A stretch of 64,000 bases of DNA, taken from Rhodobacter sp. Its GTDB lineage: Bacteria; Pseudomonadota; Alphaproteobacteria; Rhodobacterales; Rhodobacteraceae. Shown in pieces: positions 53,977 through 62,569 of the stretch. The stretch is taken from NCBI GenBank assembly GCA_022824145.1, contig JAJEAY010000103.1, positions 1-64,000 of the forward strand. The letters are read 5' to 3'. Numbering within the stretch: the first letter of the stretch is position 1; each line of letters starts with the position of its first letter. Under the pieces are notes generated by a model, which was not told the origin of the DNA, made no database searches, and saw nothing but the letters and a program-made list of their open reading frames with translations. The translations under genes were made by a program, and so were the position numbers.

Positions 53977-53996
53977 GAGTTTCACAAGTGAGACTC
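53977..53996. promoter_or_regulatory. Operator candidate of the second importer operon
   Basis: GAGTTTCAC-AA-GTGAGACTC, arms of 9 bp with one mismatch, 29 bp upstream of the binding protein start. Size and spacing fit a dimeric repressor such as LacI or GntR. No such regulator is encoded next to it. Confidence 0.5.
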
Positions 53997-54075
53997 AGTG
54001 TTGAATTCTGGAACCTTACATAGAAATCGAGTTGTATTGTCAACAGTTGCATTCAAGTATGACGTCTTGTGGCAG

Positions 54076-54904
54076 TCAATGACCGAGACAGCGGTAAGGA
54101 ATCGCCCTTAGATGGCGCGGGCAGGTCGGGAAGGCATTCAAAGTGCAGCACCGCCTGTGCGCTTTCGGCTGGCTGATTCGGTTCGCGGGTGTTTTCGCGG
54201 TTTGACTCGTCCCAAGACCGCCCTTTTTTGGGATTATGTATTTGGCTGAACGACTTGAGGTCTCTATTCGCTCTGTATCCTGCGCGGCGATGGCCGCGCC
54301 GAAAGGGCCGACTTCAACGGGCAATGGCGTCCGGGATTGGTGCATCTGCACAGTGAGAAGCGTTTGCGCTGGTAACTTCGATGACCCTGAAATCGATGGG
54401 AAGGCCGATGCGCACGCGTTTCAGTCAACGATATAGTTCCCAAACCTTTCATCCAGGCTCCTGAACCGTTTGATCCAGTCCTTAGGATCGCCCAGCAGCA
54501 TCAGGCGTAATCACCAGTTCTGAGCGCATCATGCAATTCCATTGCCAACGCGTCGGCATCTGCGATAGCTGCGGATCTGAGGCGAAAGCGCCGCTGAAGC
54601 GTCGGCCGCCGGATTGCGTAATCTGCGACAGACCCTTGTTGGTCATCATATGAATCATCCTCGCGCAGGCCGCAGACCCTCTGGCCACTCTCATCTTTGC
54701 TGCCATGATTGACTCCCACGTTTGCGGTCACCCTTATCTCACGGCGCAAAGGGAGCGGTATGTTGCAATGCGCAGTCCGAAACCCGACCCGCAACAGGCT
54801 TGGCGAAGACAGCTGTTTCCGCTAGTCAGGACGGCCTGAACGCATGGCATGACTGGCCGCAGCGCGACCGTCTTTCAAAGAGCGATGTTCCGCTGGTTCC
54901 AGGT
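54076..54904. other. Gene-poor stretch upstream of the second importer
   Basis: Short minus-strand frames are seen: 54482-54706, 54501-54794, and LLGDPKDWIKRFRSLDERFG ending near 54430. The last looks like the C-terminus of a lost protein. No family is recognised. 54728-54895 is copy B of a dispersed repeat. Confidence 0.4.
54728..54895 (+). repeat. Dispersed repeat, copy B
   Basis: Counterpart of 22655-22830, same orientation, with the identical block GTCAGGACGGCCTGAA and several similar blocks before and after. Both copies are surrounded by decayed sequence. Confidence 0.5.
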
Positions 54905-55792
54905 TCAATCAGCGGTGCCAAGATTTGTAGTTCTGATTGGGATTTCCATAAGGTCTTCGCCAACTATGATTGATCCAGAAAAAACTTGGGACATTTCATT
55001 GATCATCGCTTCTTTGATTCCGAATCTGTCAAGGTCAGGCTGCAGATGGGTCAGGACAAGAAGGCCGACTTCGGCGCGCTTCGCGATCTCTGCATTGTCG
55101 AGGTGAGATCCCGATGCCATACGGTATTCTTTGGCGGGTTCGTGGCCGGAAAGGAAGTGGTTCATGGTGATCAGCACGTCCGCGCCGGTCGCAAATTCCA
55201 CCAGTGGCATATGAATGCCACCTGAATCCCCACCATAGACGATTGAGCCTTCCTCGGTCTCGATACGGTACGAAAGAGCGTTCAACGGTTGGCCAACATG
55301 ACGGGCCGGTCCGACTTTTATGGTCCAGCCCAGGCCCTCGATGACATCGCCAGGTGAGACTTCCAGCTGTTCGAAAGCCGGCCCCGCACGTGGCGGTGTA
55401 CCTCCGCGCGTCCTGTAGACTCCCAACGAGGCTTCGCTGGTGCAGCGCGACTCGATGTCCATCGAAAAGGCGCCTTTGGGTCCGAAAAAGGCATCCATGA
55501 TGTGATCAAGCGGCTTGGGACCGAACACTTTAAGCGGCCGTTGGGTAGGGGAGCCGTGATCCCATCTAGTCAGTGCGAGTCGTGGGAAGTCGGCGATATG
55601 GTCGTAGTGATAATGTGTCGCGAAGAAGTGCGTGACATCTCGTGCGCGGTATCCCCCTTCGATGAACCGGTGATGAACTCCTGCGCCGTGATCGAAGACG
55701 ATCAGGTCGTTTCCGATTTCGGCGACGTAGCCGGAGCAGAGGCGCTTGAGCGAAGGGGCAGGCGTTCCGCTTCCAAGCATCTGGAATTTCAT
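54905..55792 (-). CDS. MBL-fold metallo-hydrolase
   Basis: A 295-aa beta-lactamase-fold hydrolase with the metal motif THYHYDHIADFP, a later SGGIHMPLVE and a LTHLQP histidine. The start MKFQMLGSGTPAPSLKRLCS resembles RNase Z/arylsulfatase-like members. The ATG at 55792 has GGGGA eight bases upstream. It follows the TRAP permease gene by 13 bp, so it is probably in that operon and may hydrolyse the imported compound. Confidence 0.88.
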   Translation of the reverse strand: MKFQMLGSGTPAPSLKRLCSGYVAEIGNDLIVFDHGAGVHHRFIEGGYRARDVTHFFATHYHYDHIADFPRLALTRWDHGSPTQRPLKVFGPKPLDHIMDAFFGPKGAFSMDIESRCTSEASLGVYRTRGGTPPRAGPAFEQLEVSPGDVIEGLGWTIKVGPARHVGQPLNALSYRIETEEGSIVYGGDSGGIHMPLVEFATGADVLITMNHFLSGHEPAKEYRMASGSHLDNAEIAKRAEVGLLVLTHLQPDLDRFGIKEAMINEMSQVFSGSIIVGEDLMEIPIRTTNLGTAD

Positions 55793-55805
55793 ATTGTTCG
55801 TTCCC

Positions 55806-57776
55806 CTACGTTGACCCAATAGCGCTTTCAGTGGCACGCGTGCGGCGGGACTCCACCACAAAAATAACTGCCGCGAGCGCAAAACCGGCGATGCGTGCTG
55901 TTACAAGAGGCAAAGCCATCAATCCCGCCGCAAAAATCAGCCCCGCACGCATGGCCGGCGGCATGCCAGCGGAGAACGCCGATCCGGAGAGGCCCGCATT
56001 CAGTGCCACGAACAGCATCATCACGATGACAAAGACGAATCCGCGCTCAAGCCAGTTGCCCTCGAGCATCAGCAATTCGGGCGAAATGATGAACAGGACC
56101 GGCAGGCAGAACCCCGGCAGTCCGAGCCGTGTGGCGTTGAGGGCCGTGCGGAAGTAGTCGCCGCCGGCGATTTTGGATCCTACCAATGCCGCAAGTGCCA
56201 CAGGTGGAGTGATGGCGGACATATTGGCATAGAAGAAGACGAACATATGCGCAGCCAATAGGTCGATACCAAAGCCGACAAGCGCTGGGGCGCCCAAAAC
56301 TGCGACAATGGAGTAGGCAGCGGGCGTCGGCATGCCCAGTCCGAAAACCAGACATGACAGGGCGGCGAGCAGCAGGAGAATCCAAAGGCTGCTATCGGCC
56401 AGTGCCAGGATCATGTTTGATAGCTTCTGCGCAAAACCGGTGACAGTGAGCATATCAACAATGATGCCGATCACTGCAATGACCACAGCGATCTGTGCTC
56501 CGTTTCGCACTCCGTCATAGAAACCGGACAGTATGCGCCGAGAGGTTGCGCGAACCCCGTCCATCGGGTGGAACCTGTGCAGCCAGACCTGTTTGCCGAA
56601 CTCGGTCACTGCGATAAAGGCCGAGGCAGCAATGCCAGCATGCGCAGGCGGCACATTGACCATCAAAAGATAGATCAGGATGATCAACCCGAACATCAGG
56701 TGGGCGTACTGACGGACTTCGGCGCCAAGTTTTAACTTTTCCGCCGCTTCACCATCGGACTGAACGCCTTGAAGGCCTGTGCTGACAGCCGTGAAATGAA
56801 CGGCAACCAGAAGGTTCCCGTAGTAGATCAGCGCGGGCAGCAGCGCTGCGGCCATCACGGCAGGGTAGGAAATCCCCGTCATGCCGACGATCAGAAACGC
56901 CGTTAGCCCCATGATCGGTGGCATGAACTGGCCACCGGTGGATGCCACAGCCTCGACGGCACCAGCCTGCTCCGGCTGGAATCCGTTTTTCTTCATTAGC
57001 GGAATGGTGATCGCTCCCGTCGAGGCCACGTTTGCCACCGTGCTTCCCGAAATCATGCCCATCATGCCCGATCCCAGAACCGCGACCTTGGCCGGACCGC
57101 CAGCGGACCTTCCGCTCAGACGGCTTGAGATGGTGAGGATGAAGTCGATGCCGCCCGTGGACTTAAGCAACCCGGCAAAGACCATGAAGACGAAGATGAG
57201 CGAACCGGAAAACCCAGTCATTCCCCCCAATAGCCCTTGGAAGAATGGGATGGAGGTGTAGGAGATCAGGCGAGCGAAAGTGATGCCGCTGTGATAGAAC
57301 AGATGACTGCCGAACACATAGCCGAACACTCCGTAGACAAGCACTATGAACGCCAGCGTCGGTATGGTCCAGCCCCAGCTGAGCGCCGCGGCTGTGAAGG
57401 CGAGCACCAACAGAGTGCATCCCACGACAATATCGCCTTGATTGGGACCAAACATCCTGTCTTCGATCAGGGCATCGAAGGACGCGAACACATAAAGAAA
57501 GCACAATAGCGCGGCGACTGCCATGACCCGGACTGTCCACTGAAGCCAGGTCTTTGCCGTCGTCGCCGCAGTCATCAGGAACACGACGGTCAAGCCAAAG
57601 CCGAGATGGAGGGCCTTGAACTGGCCTGACGGGATGATGAGCAGCCATAGCTGCGCAATGTGGCTGGCCACCATGAAGAGTACGCAGGCCAACAGCAGCC
57701 AGCCGCCTAGGGTAACTTGGCCTGAACCGTCCCTTTCAGTTTCAGTGGGAAGCCAGTTTCTGTCCACGTCTGACAT
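55806..57776 (-). CDS. TRAP transporter fused permease (4TM/12TM)
   Basis: A 656-aa inner-membrane protein with an N-terminal four-helix small-subunit part and a DctM-like 12-helix part (GGMTGFSGSLIFVFMVFAGL, GMMGMISGSTVANVASTGAI, FGLGMPTPAAYSIVAVLGAP). Fused permeases of this form partner with TAXI-type binding proteins, as here. Imports an organic solute driven by an ion gradient. It lies 30 bp after the TAXI gene on the same strand. Confidence 0.94.
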   Translation of the reverse strand: MSDVDRNWLPTETERDGSGQVTLGGWLLLACVLFMVASHIAQLWLLIIPSGQFKALHLGFGLTVVFLMTAATTAKTWLQWTVRVMAVAALLCFLYVFASFDALIEDRMFGPNQGDIVVGCTLLVLAFTAAALSWGWTIPTLAFIVLVYGVFGYVFGSHLFYHSGITFARLISYTSIPFFQGLLGGMTGFSGSLIFVFMVFAGLLKSTGGIDFILTISSRLSGRSAGGPAKVAVLGSGMMGMISGSTVANVASTGAITIPLMKKNGFQPEQAGAVEAVASTGGQFMPPIMGLTAFLIVGMTGISYPAVMAAALLPALIYYGNLLVAVHFTAVSTGLQGVQSDGEAAEKLKLGAEVRQYAHLMFGLIILIYLLMVNVPPAHAGIAASAFIAVTEFGKQVWLHRFHPMDGVRATSRRILSGFYDGVRNGAQIAVVIAVIGIIVDMLTVTGFAQKLSNMILALADSSLWILLLLAALSCLVFGLGMPTPAAYSIVAVLGAPALVGFGIDLLAAHMFVFFYANMSAITPPVALAALVGSKIAGGDYFRTALNATRLGLPGFCLPVLFIISPELLMLEGNWLERGFVFVIVMMLFVALNAGLSGSAFSAGMPPAMRAGLIFAAGLMALPLVTARIAGFALAAVIFVVESRRTRATESAIGST

Positions 57777-57806
57777 ATTCGCCGGTCCCCGGCCGACGAT
57801 TGTGGC

Positions 57807-58802
57807 TTAAGTCATGGCGATGGTGAGTTCGTCCCTCCAAAGACCGTTTTCTCTGTAGTACTGGGCCGCACCTCCGTTAACCGGGTGACCGACAAGCAGT
57901 CCGCTAGCCGCGTTCTCTGGTGAGACGCCGCCAAGGGCTTTGCCAAAGCCGCGAACCTCCTCGGCATGGTCAAGCACTGCTTTTGTGATCGCATAGCCTT
58001 CTTCCGCGGTGACAGTGGTGTCGGCTCCAAGAATGCCGGCCAGCGCCGGTACATTGATCGTCTTTTCAAGGACGGGCCAGGTGTCAGGTGTCAGTTCGCT
58101 GACCAGGATGCCTGAATTCGCCGCATTAGCCGCTTGCAGTATCTCTAGCGGAAACTCAATTGCGCGCAGATTGCTGGCGGCTTCGGCTTTTGCGACCACG
58201 CCCGCTGGGAAGCCGTTGGTGAAAATCCCGTAGATCGCATCGACTTGCCCGAGTCCGAAATTGTCATAAACTTCGCCCCATGCGCCGTATACGAAGTTGA
58301 TGTCGTCGGCCATGCCCGCAGCCTCGAACAGAACCTTTGACGCCGACGCCGCTCCGCTTCCGGGCTTGGACGGCGAATATGTGCGGCCGCGCAGGTCTTC
58401 CCAGGTCATGATGTCCGAGCTTTCCTTGACCAGAATCGGCCATTTCCACTGCACGTAGGACAATAGCTGGTTTGCTTCGATTACACCTGGGAACGGTTTG
58501 TTGCCAGCCTTCGCATTCACCCAGTCGAGCGACGTGGTATGCGCGATGTCGAGTTCGTCCCGATCCATCAGAACGAAGTTCTCCGTCGTCCCGGCGGTGG
58601 CCTGTACGGCACTCCTCAAATCGGTGTACCTGTTGGTGACGTTGGAAAGCGCCTCCAGAATGGTGTAGCCAGACGAGCCAAGGCTGGACGATCCCCAGCG
58701 CAGGCTGCGTGCCGCAAGTGCTGTGGTCGGAACTGCGGCCGCGGCAAGCCCCAATGCTGCCGCCCCCTTCAGCACGCCACGACGGTAAATTGAATGGGTC
58801 AT
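57807..58802 (-). CDS. TAXI-family TRAP transporter solute-binding protein
   Basis: A 331-aa periplasmic protein with a Tat-type signal (YRRGVLKGAAALGLAAAAVP) and the TAXI features LRWGSSSLGSSGYTILEALS and YSPSKPGSGAASASKVLFEA. The ATG at 58802 has GGGGAGG eight bases upstream; the frame is open 43 codons further. It is the first gene of TAXI-permease-MBL and divergent from a LysR regulator. Confidence 0.92.
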   Translation of the reverse strand: MTHSIYRRGVLKGAAALGLAAAAVPTTALAARSLRWGSSSLGSSGYTILEALSNVTNRYTDLRSAVQATAGTTENFVLMDRDELDIAHTTSLDWVNAKAGNKPFPGVIEANQLLSYVQWKWPILVKESSDIMTWEDLRGRTYSPSKPGSGAASASKVLFEAAGMADDINFVYGAWGEVYDNFGLGQVDAIYGIFTNGFPAGVVAKAEAASNLRAIEFPLEILQAANAANSGILVSELTPDTWPVLEKTINVPALAGILGADTTVTAEEGYAITKAVLDHAEEVRGFGKALGGVSPENAASGLLVGHPVNGGAAQYYRENGLWRDELTIAMT

Positions 58803-58872
58803 GGGTAAACCTCCCCTGAATTTGCTGCCTGCGCCCTGCAGCGAGTATCCGCGCTGCCTGTGCAGAATGGAA

Positions 58873-58900
58873 TTGACAAAATTGATTGACGCGCTATAAG
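58873..58900 (+). promoter_or_regulatory. Sigma70-type promoter of the LysR gene
   Basis: TTGACA (58873-58878), 16-bp spacer, TATAAG (58895-58900). A transcription start near 58907 would leave about 30 nt before the GTG at 58936, which supports that start codon over the ATG at 58912. Confidence 0.6.
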
Positions 58901-58935
58901 TGTTTTTGATAATGAGAGGTTGTGTAGACAATTCT

Positions 58936-59838
58936 GTGAAACTCCAGCAGTTGAGATATCTCGTCGCTGTGGCGGAAGAAGGCAGTTTGCTTCAGGCCTC
59001 GCGGCGTGAGGGCGTCGCGCAGCCGGCACTCTCGCAGCAGTTGAAGGCGCTGGAAGACAGTGTTCAGGCAAAGCTCCTTCACCGAACTTCCCGTGGCACC
59101 CGCGTTACAAAAAGCGGAGCTGTCATGTTGGAGCACGCAAAGGCAATTCTTGAACGCGCCGTCATCGCAGCGCGCGATGTCCAGGAACAGCGCGACACGA
59201 TAACCGGGGAAATTTCCCTGATGGTTGCGAGCGCCGTCGCAGAATTGATATTGCCCAGATTTCTGAAGCAGATGTCGATAGAGTTCCCGGACGTGGCATT
59301 GCGGGTCAGTGCGCAGGACAGCGGGGCGGTGCAGTCCGCTCTCGAACACGCGCGCGTCGACTTGGGTGTGCTGCCAGACCATGACCAGCTAAAGAGCGTC
59401 AATTCGCGCCATTTGCTGACGGAACCCATGGTGTTCGTTTCTGCGTCAGATGGCAGCACTTCGTATGCCCAGGCACCGATCTCTTTCAGCAAAGCGGTCG
59501 AAAGCCCGTTGATCACTGTTGAGAAGGGGCATCCCTTGCGGATTGAACTGGAAAAGCTTGCCGCGAAACACCGGGTTTCGCTGAATGTCGCCGCCGAGTC
59601 GAACTCGCTGCTGATGATACGCAGTTACGTCGAAAGCGGCTTGGCGAACTGCATTCTGCCCAGGTGTTCCGTAGCAGAGAAAGAAAAGGTCGGGGTTCTG
59701 CGCACCTGTTCGATTGTCAAACCTAACATCACCCAGCGATACCTTGTTGCGTGGCCCAAGTTGCGACCGCTCGTCCGGGCAGGAGAGGTCTCGGCCGAGC
59801 TTCTTCGGCGCGAATTCGAAACCAGTTACGGAAGTTGA
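58936..59838 (+). CDS. LysR-family transcriptional regulator
   Basis: A 300-aa regulator with the LysR helix-turn-helix (LRYLVAVAEEGSLLQASRRE, VAQPALSQQLKALEDS) and a periplasmic-binding-fold effector domain. The GTG start at 58936 gives the family N-terminus KLQQLRYL; an ATG at 58912 would add eight residues. Divergent to the TAXI-TRAP-MBL operon, which it most likely controls. The ligand is unknown. Confidence 0.9.
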   Translation: MKLQQLRYLVAVAEEGSLLQASRREGVAQPALSQQLKALEDSVQAKLLHRTSRGTRVTKSGAVMLEHAKAILERAVIAARDVQEQRDTITGEISLMVASAVAELILPRFLKQMSIEFPDVALRVSAQDSGAVQSALEHARVDLGVLPDHDQLKSVNSRHLLTEPMVFVSASDGSTSYAQAPISFSKAVESPLITVEKGHPLRIELEKLAAKHRVSLNVAAESNSLLMIRSYVESGLANCILPRCSVAEKEKVGVLRTCSIVKPNITQRYLVAWPKLRPLVRAGEVSAELLRREFETSYGS

Positions 59839-60282
59839 CTTTGTGTATTTCGTTTCGGCTGACCGCTGATCTGTTCGATTGGGGGAGCAGTAACTTGAAC
59901 GAATGTGTGGGCCGCCGTGGCTTGAGCGGTGCGCGGCATACGTCAAATTGGACTCGTTTCCGAACACGGAGGTATTGCGGCTTCCGTCCTGCTATGTGCT
60001 CAAGCGGCAGGGATTCACGAGTCAAAGCCGGCCAATGCAATAATGATGCTAGGGTCTGCGATTCCTGTTCGAAATGGAACAGTCACAGACAGGACTTGAT
60101 TCGTGGCCGGTAGATTCGAGGGAGCCACTCATGAGGTTAACTGGCATTCACCATTGCCAAATCCGCCGAGCGACGGCTACTGCCGGTTTCATCGTCGCTA
60201 CGGTCACTGAATTCCACGCGAGCAACAAACTGAGCCACATGAGACTGCCTGCGCGATTTACCCGCCAAACGATACCTGGACT
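59839..60282. other. Intergenic region between convergent genes
   Basis: No supported gene on either strand. A plus-strand frame (59751-60113) overlaps the end of lysR and has no domain. No clear terminator. Confidence 0.4.
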
Positions 60283-61230
60283 TCATGTCCATTCGACCCG
60301 TGCAGCCGCGATGCAGTTTTCGCCTCCTGCAGCGTAAAAGACGTGATCCTCGAAAACGTATGGATCGCGTAAGGCGTGTTCGATTCCTTCGGAAGCTCCG
60401 ATTCGGGAGGCTACTTTCGGACGTGTCACGCCTTCCCAATCTAGTTCTGGCGCAAGCACCGCGCTGGGTGTTCCGAGTGTCCATTCGTTCCAATGCTCGG
60501 CCGGCGTTATGGGGAGATGCCAGATCCGCTCAGGGCAGTCTCCAATAAGGGAGTAAAAACAATGGAGCACGTCTTTTCGCCACACGAGCGCGGGGTGACG
60601 AGGGATCAGGTTCGGGCCGTTCGGTCGCTCCAGAATAGGCGGCCCCTTAATGAAAGGGCCGCACAAGGAATTCGCGGAGTACACCTCTCCTCCCCAAGCG
60701 ATTCCGATGACGCGGCTCCTGATCTGACAAACCCGGAGATATGGCGGCGTGACCTCCCGACTACAGCCCTCCGTAGCGAAATTGACGCCGTCGTGTGACT
60801 TGGCGATAGCGGTGACCTGTCGGCCGTCTTCGCGAAGCCCGTGATAGAACATCACGACCTGCTGTCGTCTGGCATCGATATGAACGTCGGGCGAGGCGAT
60901 GTGCGGTGGCTCAAGAAGGGACTCGTCGGCATCGTTCCGCCACTGAACGTCGAACTGCGCGAAACCCGTGTCCTTCAGGTGCAGAGGCTGGCAGTCCTGT
61001 ACCTGCCATGGACCAGCGATCCTGTCAGCGACGGCCAACCGAATGAAATTACCAGTGTGATGCGCGAAGTACATATAGAACCGGCCAAGTGGGTTCGGCA
61101 CCCAGAAGGGAGACCGAATCACGCAGGGGCCATTCAGGTTCTCGCCGATTTTGGAATGGGACGCTGGCGTCAGAAGAGGCTCTTCGGAGCAGCGCGTCAG
61201 ACTTGGAGCTTTGATAGGAGGCACGTCCAT
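60283..61230 (-). CDS. Five-bladed beta-propeller (GH43/GH32-like) protein
   Basis: A 315-aa protein whose repeating blade motifs (IRSPFWVPNPLGRFYMYFAH, RIAGPWQVQDCQPLHLKDTG, HIASPDVHIDARRQQVVMFY, IWHLPITPAEHWNEWTLG, HALRDPYVFEDHVFYAAGGE) recall family 43/32 glycosidases and their inactive relatives. The catalytic Asp/Glu set cannot be assigned with confidence; ASPDVHID and RDPYVFED hold candidate acids. No signal peptide. It has no close neighbours on the same strand. Confidence 0.65.
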   Translation of the reverse strand: MDVPPIKAPSLTRCSEEPLLTPASHSKIGENLNGPCVIRSPFWVPNPLGRFYMYFAHHTGNFIRLAVADRIAGPWQVQDCQPLHLKDTGFAQFDVQWRNDADESLLEPPHIASPDVHIDARRQQVVMFYHGLREDGRQVTAIAKSHDGVNFATEGCSREVTPPYLRVCQIRSRVIGIAWGGEVYSANSLCGPFIKGPPILERPNGPNLIPRHPALVWRKDVLHCFYSLIGDCPERIWHLPITPAEHWNEWTLGTPSAVLAPELDWEGVTRPKVASRIGASEGIEHALRDPYVFEDHVFYAAGGENCIAAARVEWT

Positions 61231-61548
61231 ACTGCACGTTCGGTCAATAATGGCGGCAGATCAAGGATATGCCCTGTGGAGAACGCCTCCTTCGGTGTAG
61301 CGCAGGGGGCCAGTCACTGAACGCTGCAGCCGTTCCCGCACCAATTCGCTCGTTGCCGTTTCAGAATACTCGCCAGCCGGAAAACCGTGCTGAACTTCGA
61401 AGGTTCATGCCTCGCGATCAAGGATCTCTCCCTATCCGCTTGCTATACCGTGCGAAAGGCGGCCGGTATACAGCCTCAGCCCTGAATCAATCGGGATCCG
61501 CTGGCCGGGCGGCAAAGATTCAAGCGCATTGCGACGAGCGCGGTTTGC
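61231..61548. other. Intergenic region
   Basis: 318 bp between the propeller gene and the SDR gene stop. No supported ORF or regulatory site. Confidence 0.4.
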
Positions 61549-62298
61549 TCAGCAGGTGTAGTTCAGCCCGAGACGGCCACCATCAACATAAATGGTTTCC
61601 CCGGTGACGTAGCTGGATTTCTTCGAGCACAGAAAGGCCACCACATCGCCGACCTCGCGAGCGCTGCCGGGTCGTCCCAGCGGGGTGCGCGACATCGCGA
61701 CCTTGAACGCCTCGGGATTGGCGTTCACTCCTGCCATCATCGCAGTATCAATCGAACCGGGCCCTACCGCATTGACGCGGATGTTGTGTTTCGCGAGAGC
61801 CAAAGCCGCCACCTTGGTAAGCTGCATAACTCCACCCTTGGACGCGCAATAGGCAGGGATAGCTGGAATGGCGACTTGAGCATTGACTGAGGACATATTC
61901 ACGATGGCGCCTTCGATCCTGTTCTCCACCATAACCCGCGCCGCCAGCTGCATCGCGAGAAACACTCCTTTCAGATTAATGTCGATCACTCTATCGAATG
62001 CGTCCTGTTCATAGCTGAGAAAATCTCCGGGCATCGCCACGCCCGCATTGTTGACAAGCGCGTGCACGGGTCCGTGATCCGTTGCGACCCGGCCGAACAT
62101 CGCCTTCACCTGAGACGCATCTCCCATGTCGCAGGTTAACCCGGCAACTGCATTCAGTTGTGTTGCCGCGGTCGCAACACCGTCCGGGTTTATGTCTGAC
62201 AGGATGACGTCAAAGCCATCTTCGGCCAGAGCTTCCGCACAGGCGTATCCGATGCCCTGGGCGGCGCCGGTGATCAGTGCGAGCGGTTTCGGTTTCAT
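61549..62298 (-). CDS. Short-chain dehydrogenase/reductase
   Basis: A 249-aa classical SDR: cofactor loop ITGAAQGIGYACAEAL, LVNNAGVAMPGD, catalytic Ser in IVNMSSVNAQ and YxxxK in YCASKGG, and C-terminal VTGETIYVDGG. Probably NAD-dependent (Asp after beta 2, LSDINPDG). Its ATG follows the 88-aa ORF stop by 4 bp. Likely oxidises a hydroxyl group of a sugar or polyol derivative. Confidence 0.92.
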   Translation of the reverse strand: MKPKPLALITGAAQGIGYACAEALAEDGFDVILSDINPDGVATAATQLNAVAGLTCDMGDASQVKAMFGRVATDHGPVHALVNNAGVAMPGDFLSYEQDAFDRVIDINLKGVFLAMQLAARVMVENRIEGAIVNMSSVNAQVAIPAIPAYCASKGGVMQLTKVAALALAKHNIRVNAVGPGSIDTAMMAGVNANPEAFKVAMSRTPLGRPGSAREVGDVVAFLCSKKSSYVTGETIYVDGGRLGLNYTC

Positions 62299-62302
62299 GG
62301 CG

Positions 62303-62569
62303 TCATCCTTCTATCCCAAAGTCTTCTTTGGCTGGGTTGGCTGTGACCAATACTTCGCGCAGGTCTGCCGCGGCAAGAGTCGGATGCCGATCTTTCTGCG
62401 TCCCGTAGCTGTCTCCCGCCGGGAGGTCGAACTTCAGACGCGATTCGTTTCCGGAAGGTTGCTGCTTTTTGCTGCAGAGCTTGGTGCCGTAGGCAAGTTC
62501 AGCCGATCCCGCTGAACCGTTTGCACCGCCAATCCTTCCTCGAAATGGGTTAACGACCCGAATGGTCAT
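62303..62569 (-). CDS. Small ORF coupled to the FAD oxidoreductase and SDR genes (88 aa)
   Basis: Its ATG (62569) overlaps the FAD oxidoreductase stop as ATGA, and its stop is 4 bp before the SDR start, with AGAAGGATGA acting as the SDR ribosome-binding site. The sequence starts MTIRVVNPF, as in Asp/Glu/hydantoin racemases, but the rest (RGRIGGANGSAGSAELAYG, DLREVLVTANPAKEDFG) has no such fold. It may be a fused remnant or a true small protein. No family recognised. Confidence 0.5.
   Translation of the reverse strand: MTIRVVNPFRGRIGGANGSAGSAELAYGTKLCSKKQQPSGNESRLKFDLPAGDSYGTQKDRHPTLAAADLREVLVTANPAKEDFGIEG

Noticed and set aside
59751..60113. A 120-codon plus-strand frame overlapping the end of lysR
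   Set aside because: It overlaps a clear gene in another frame and has no recognisable domain.
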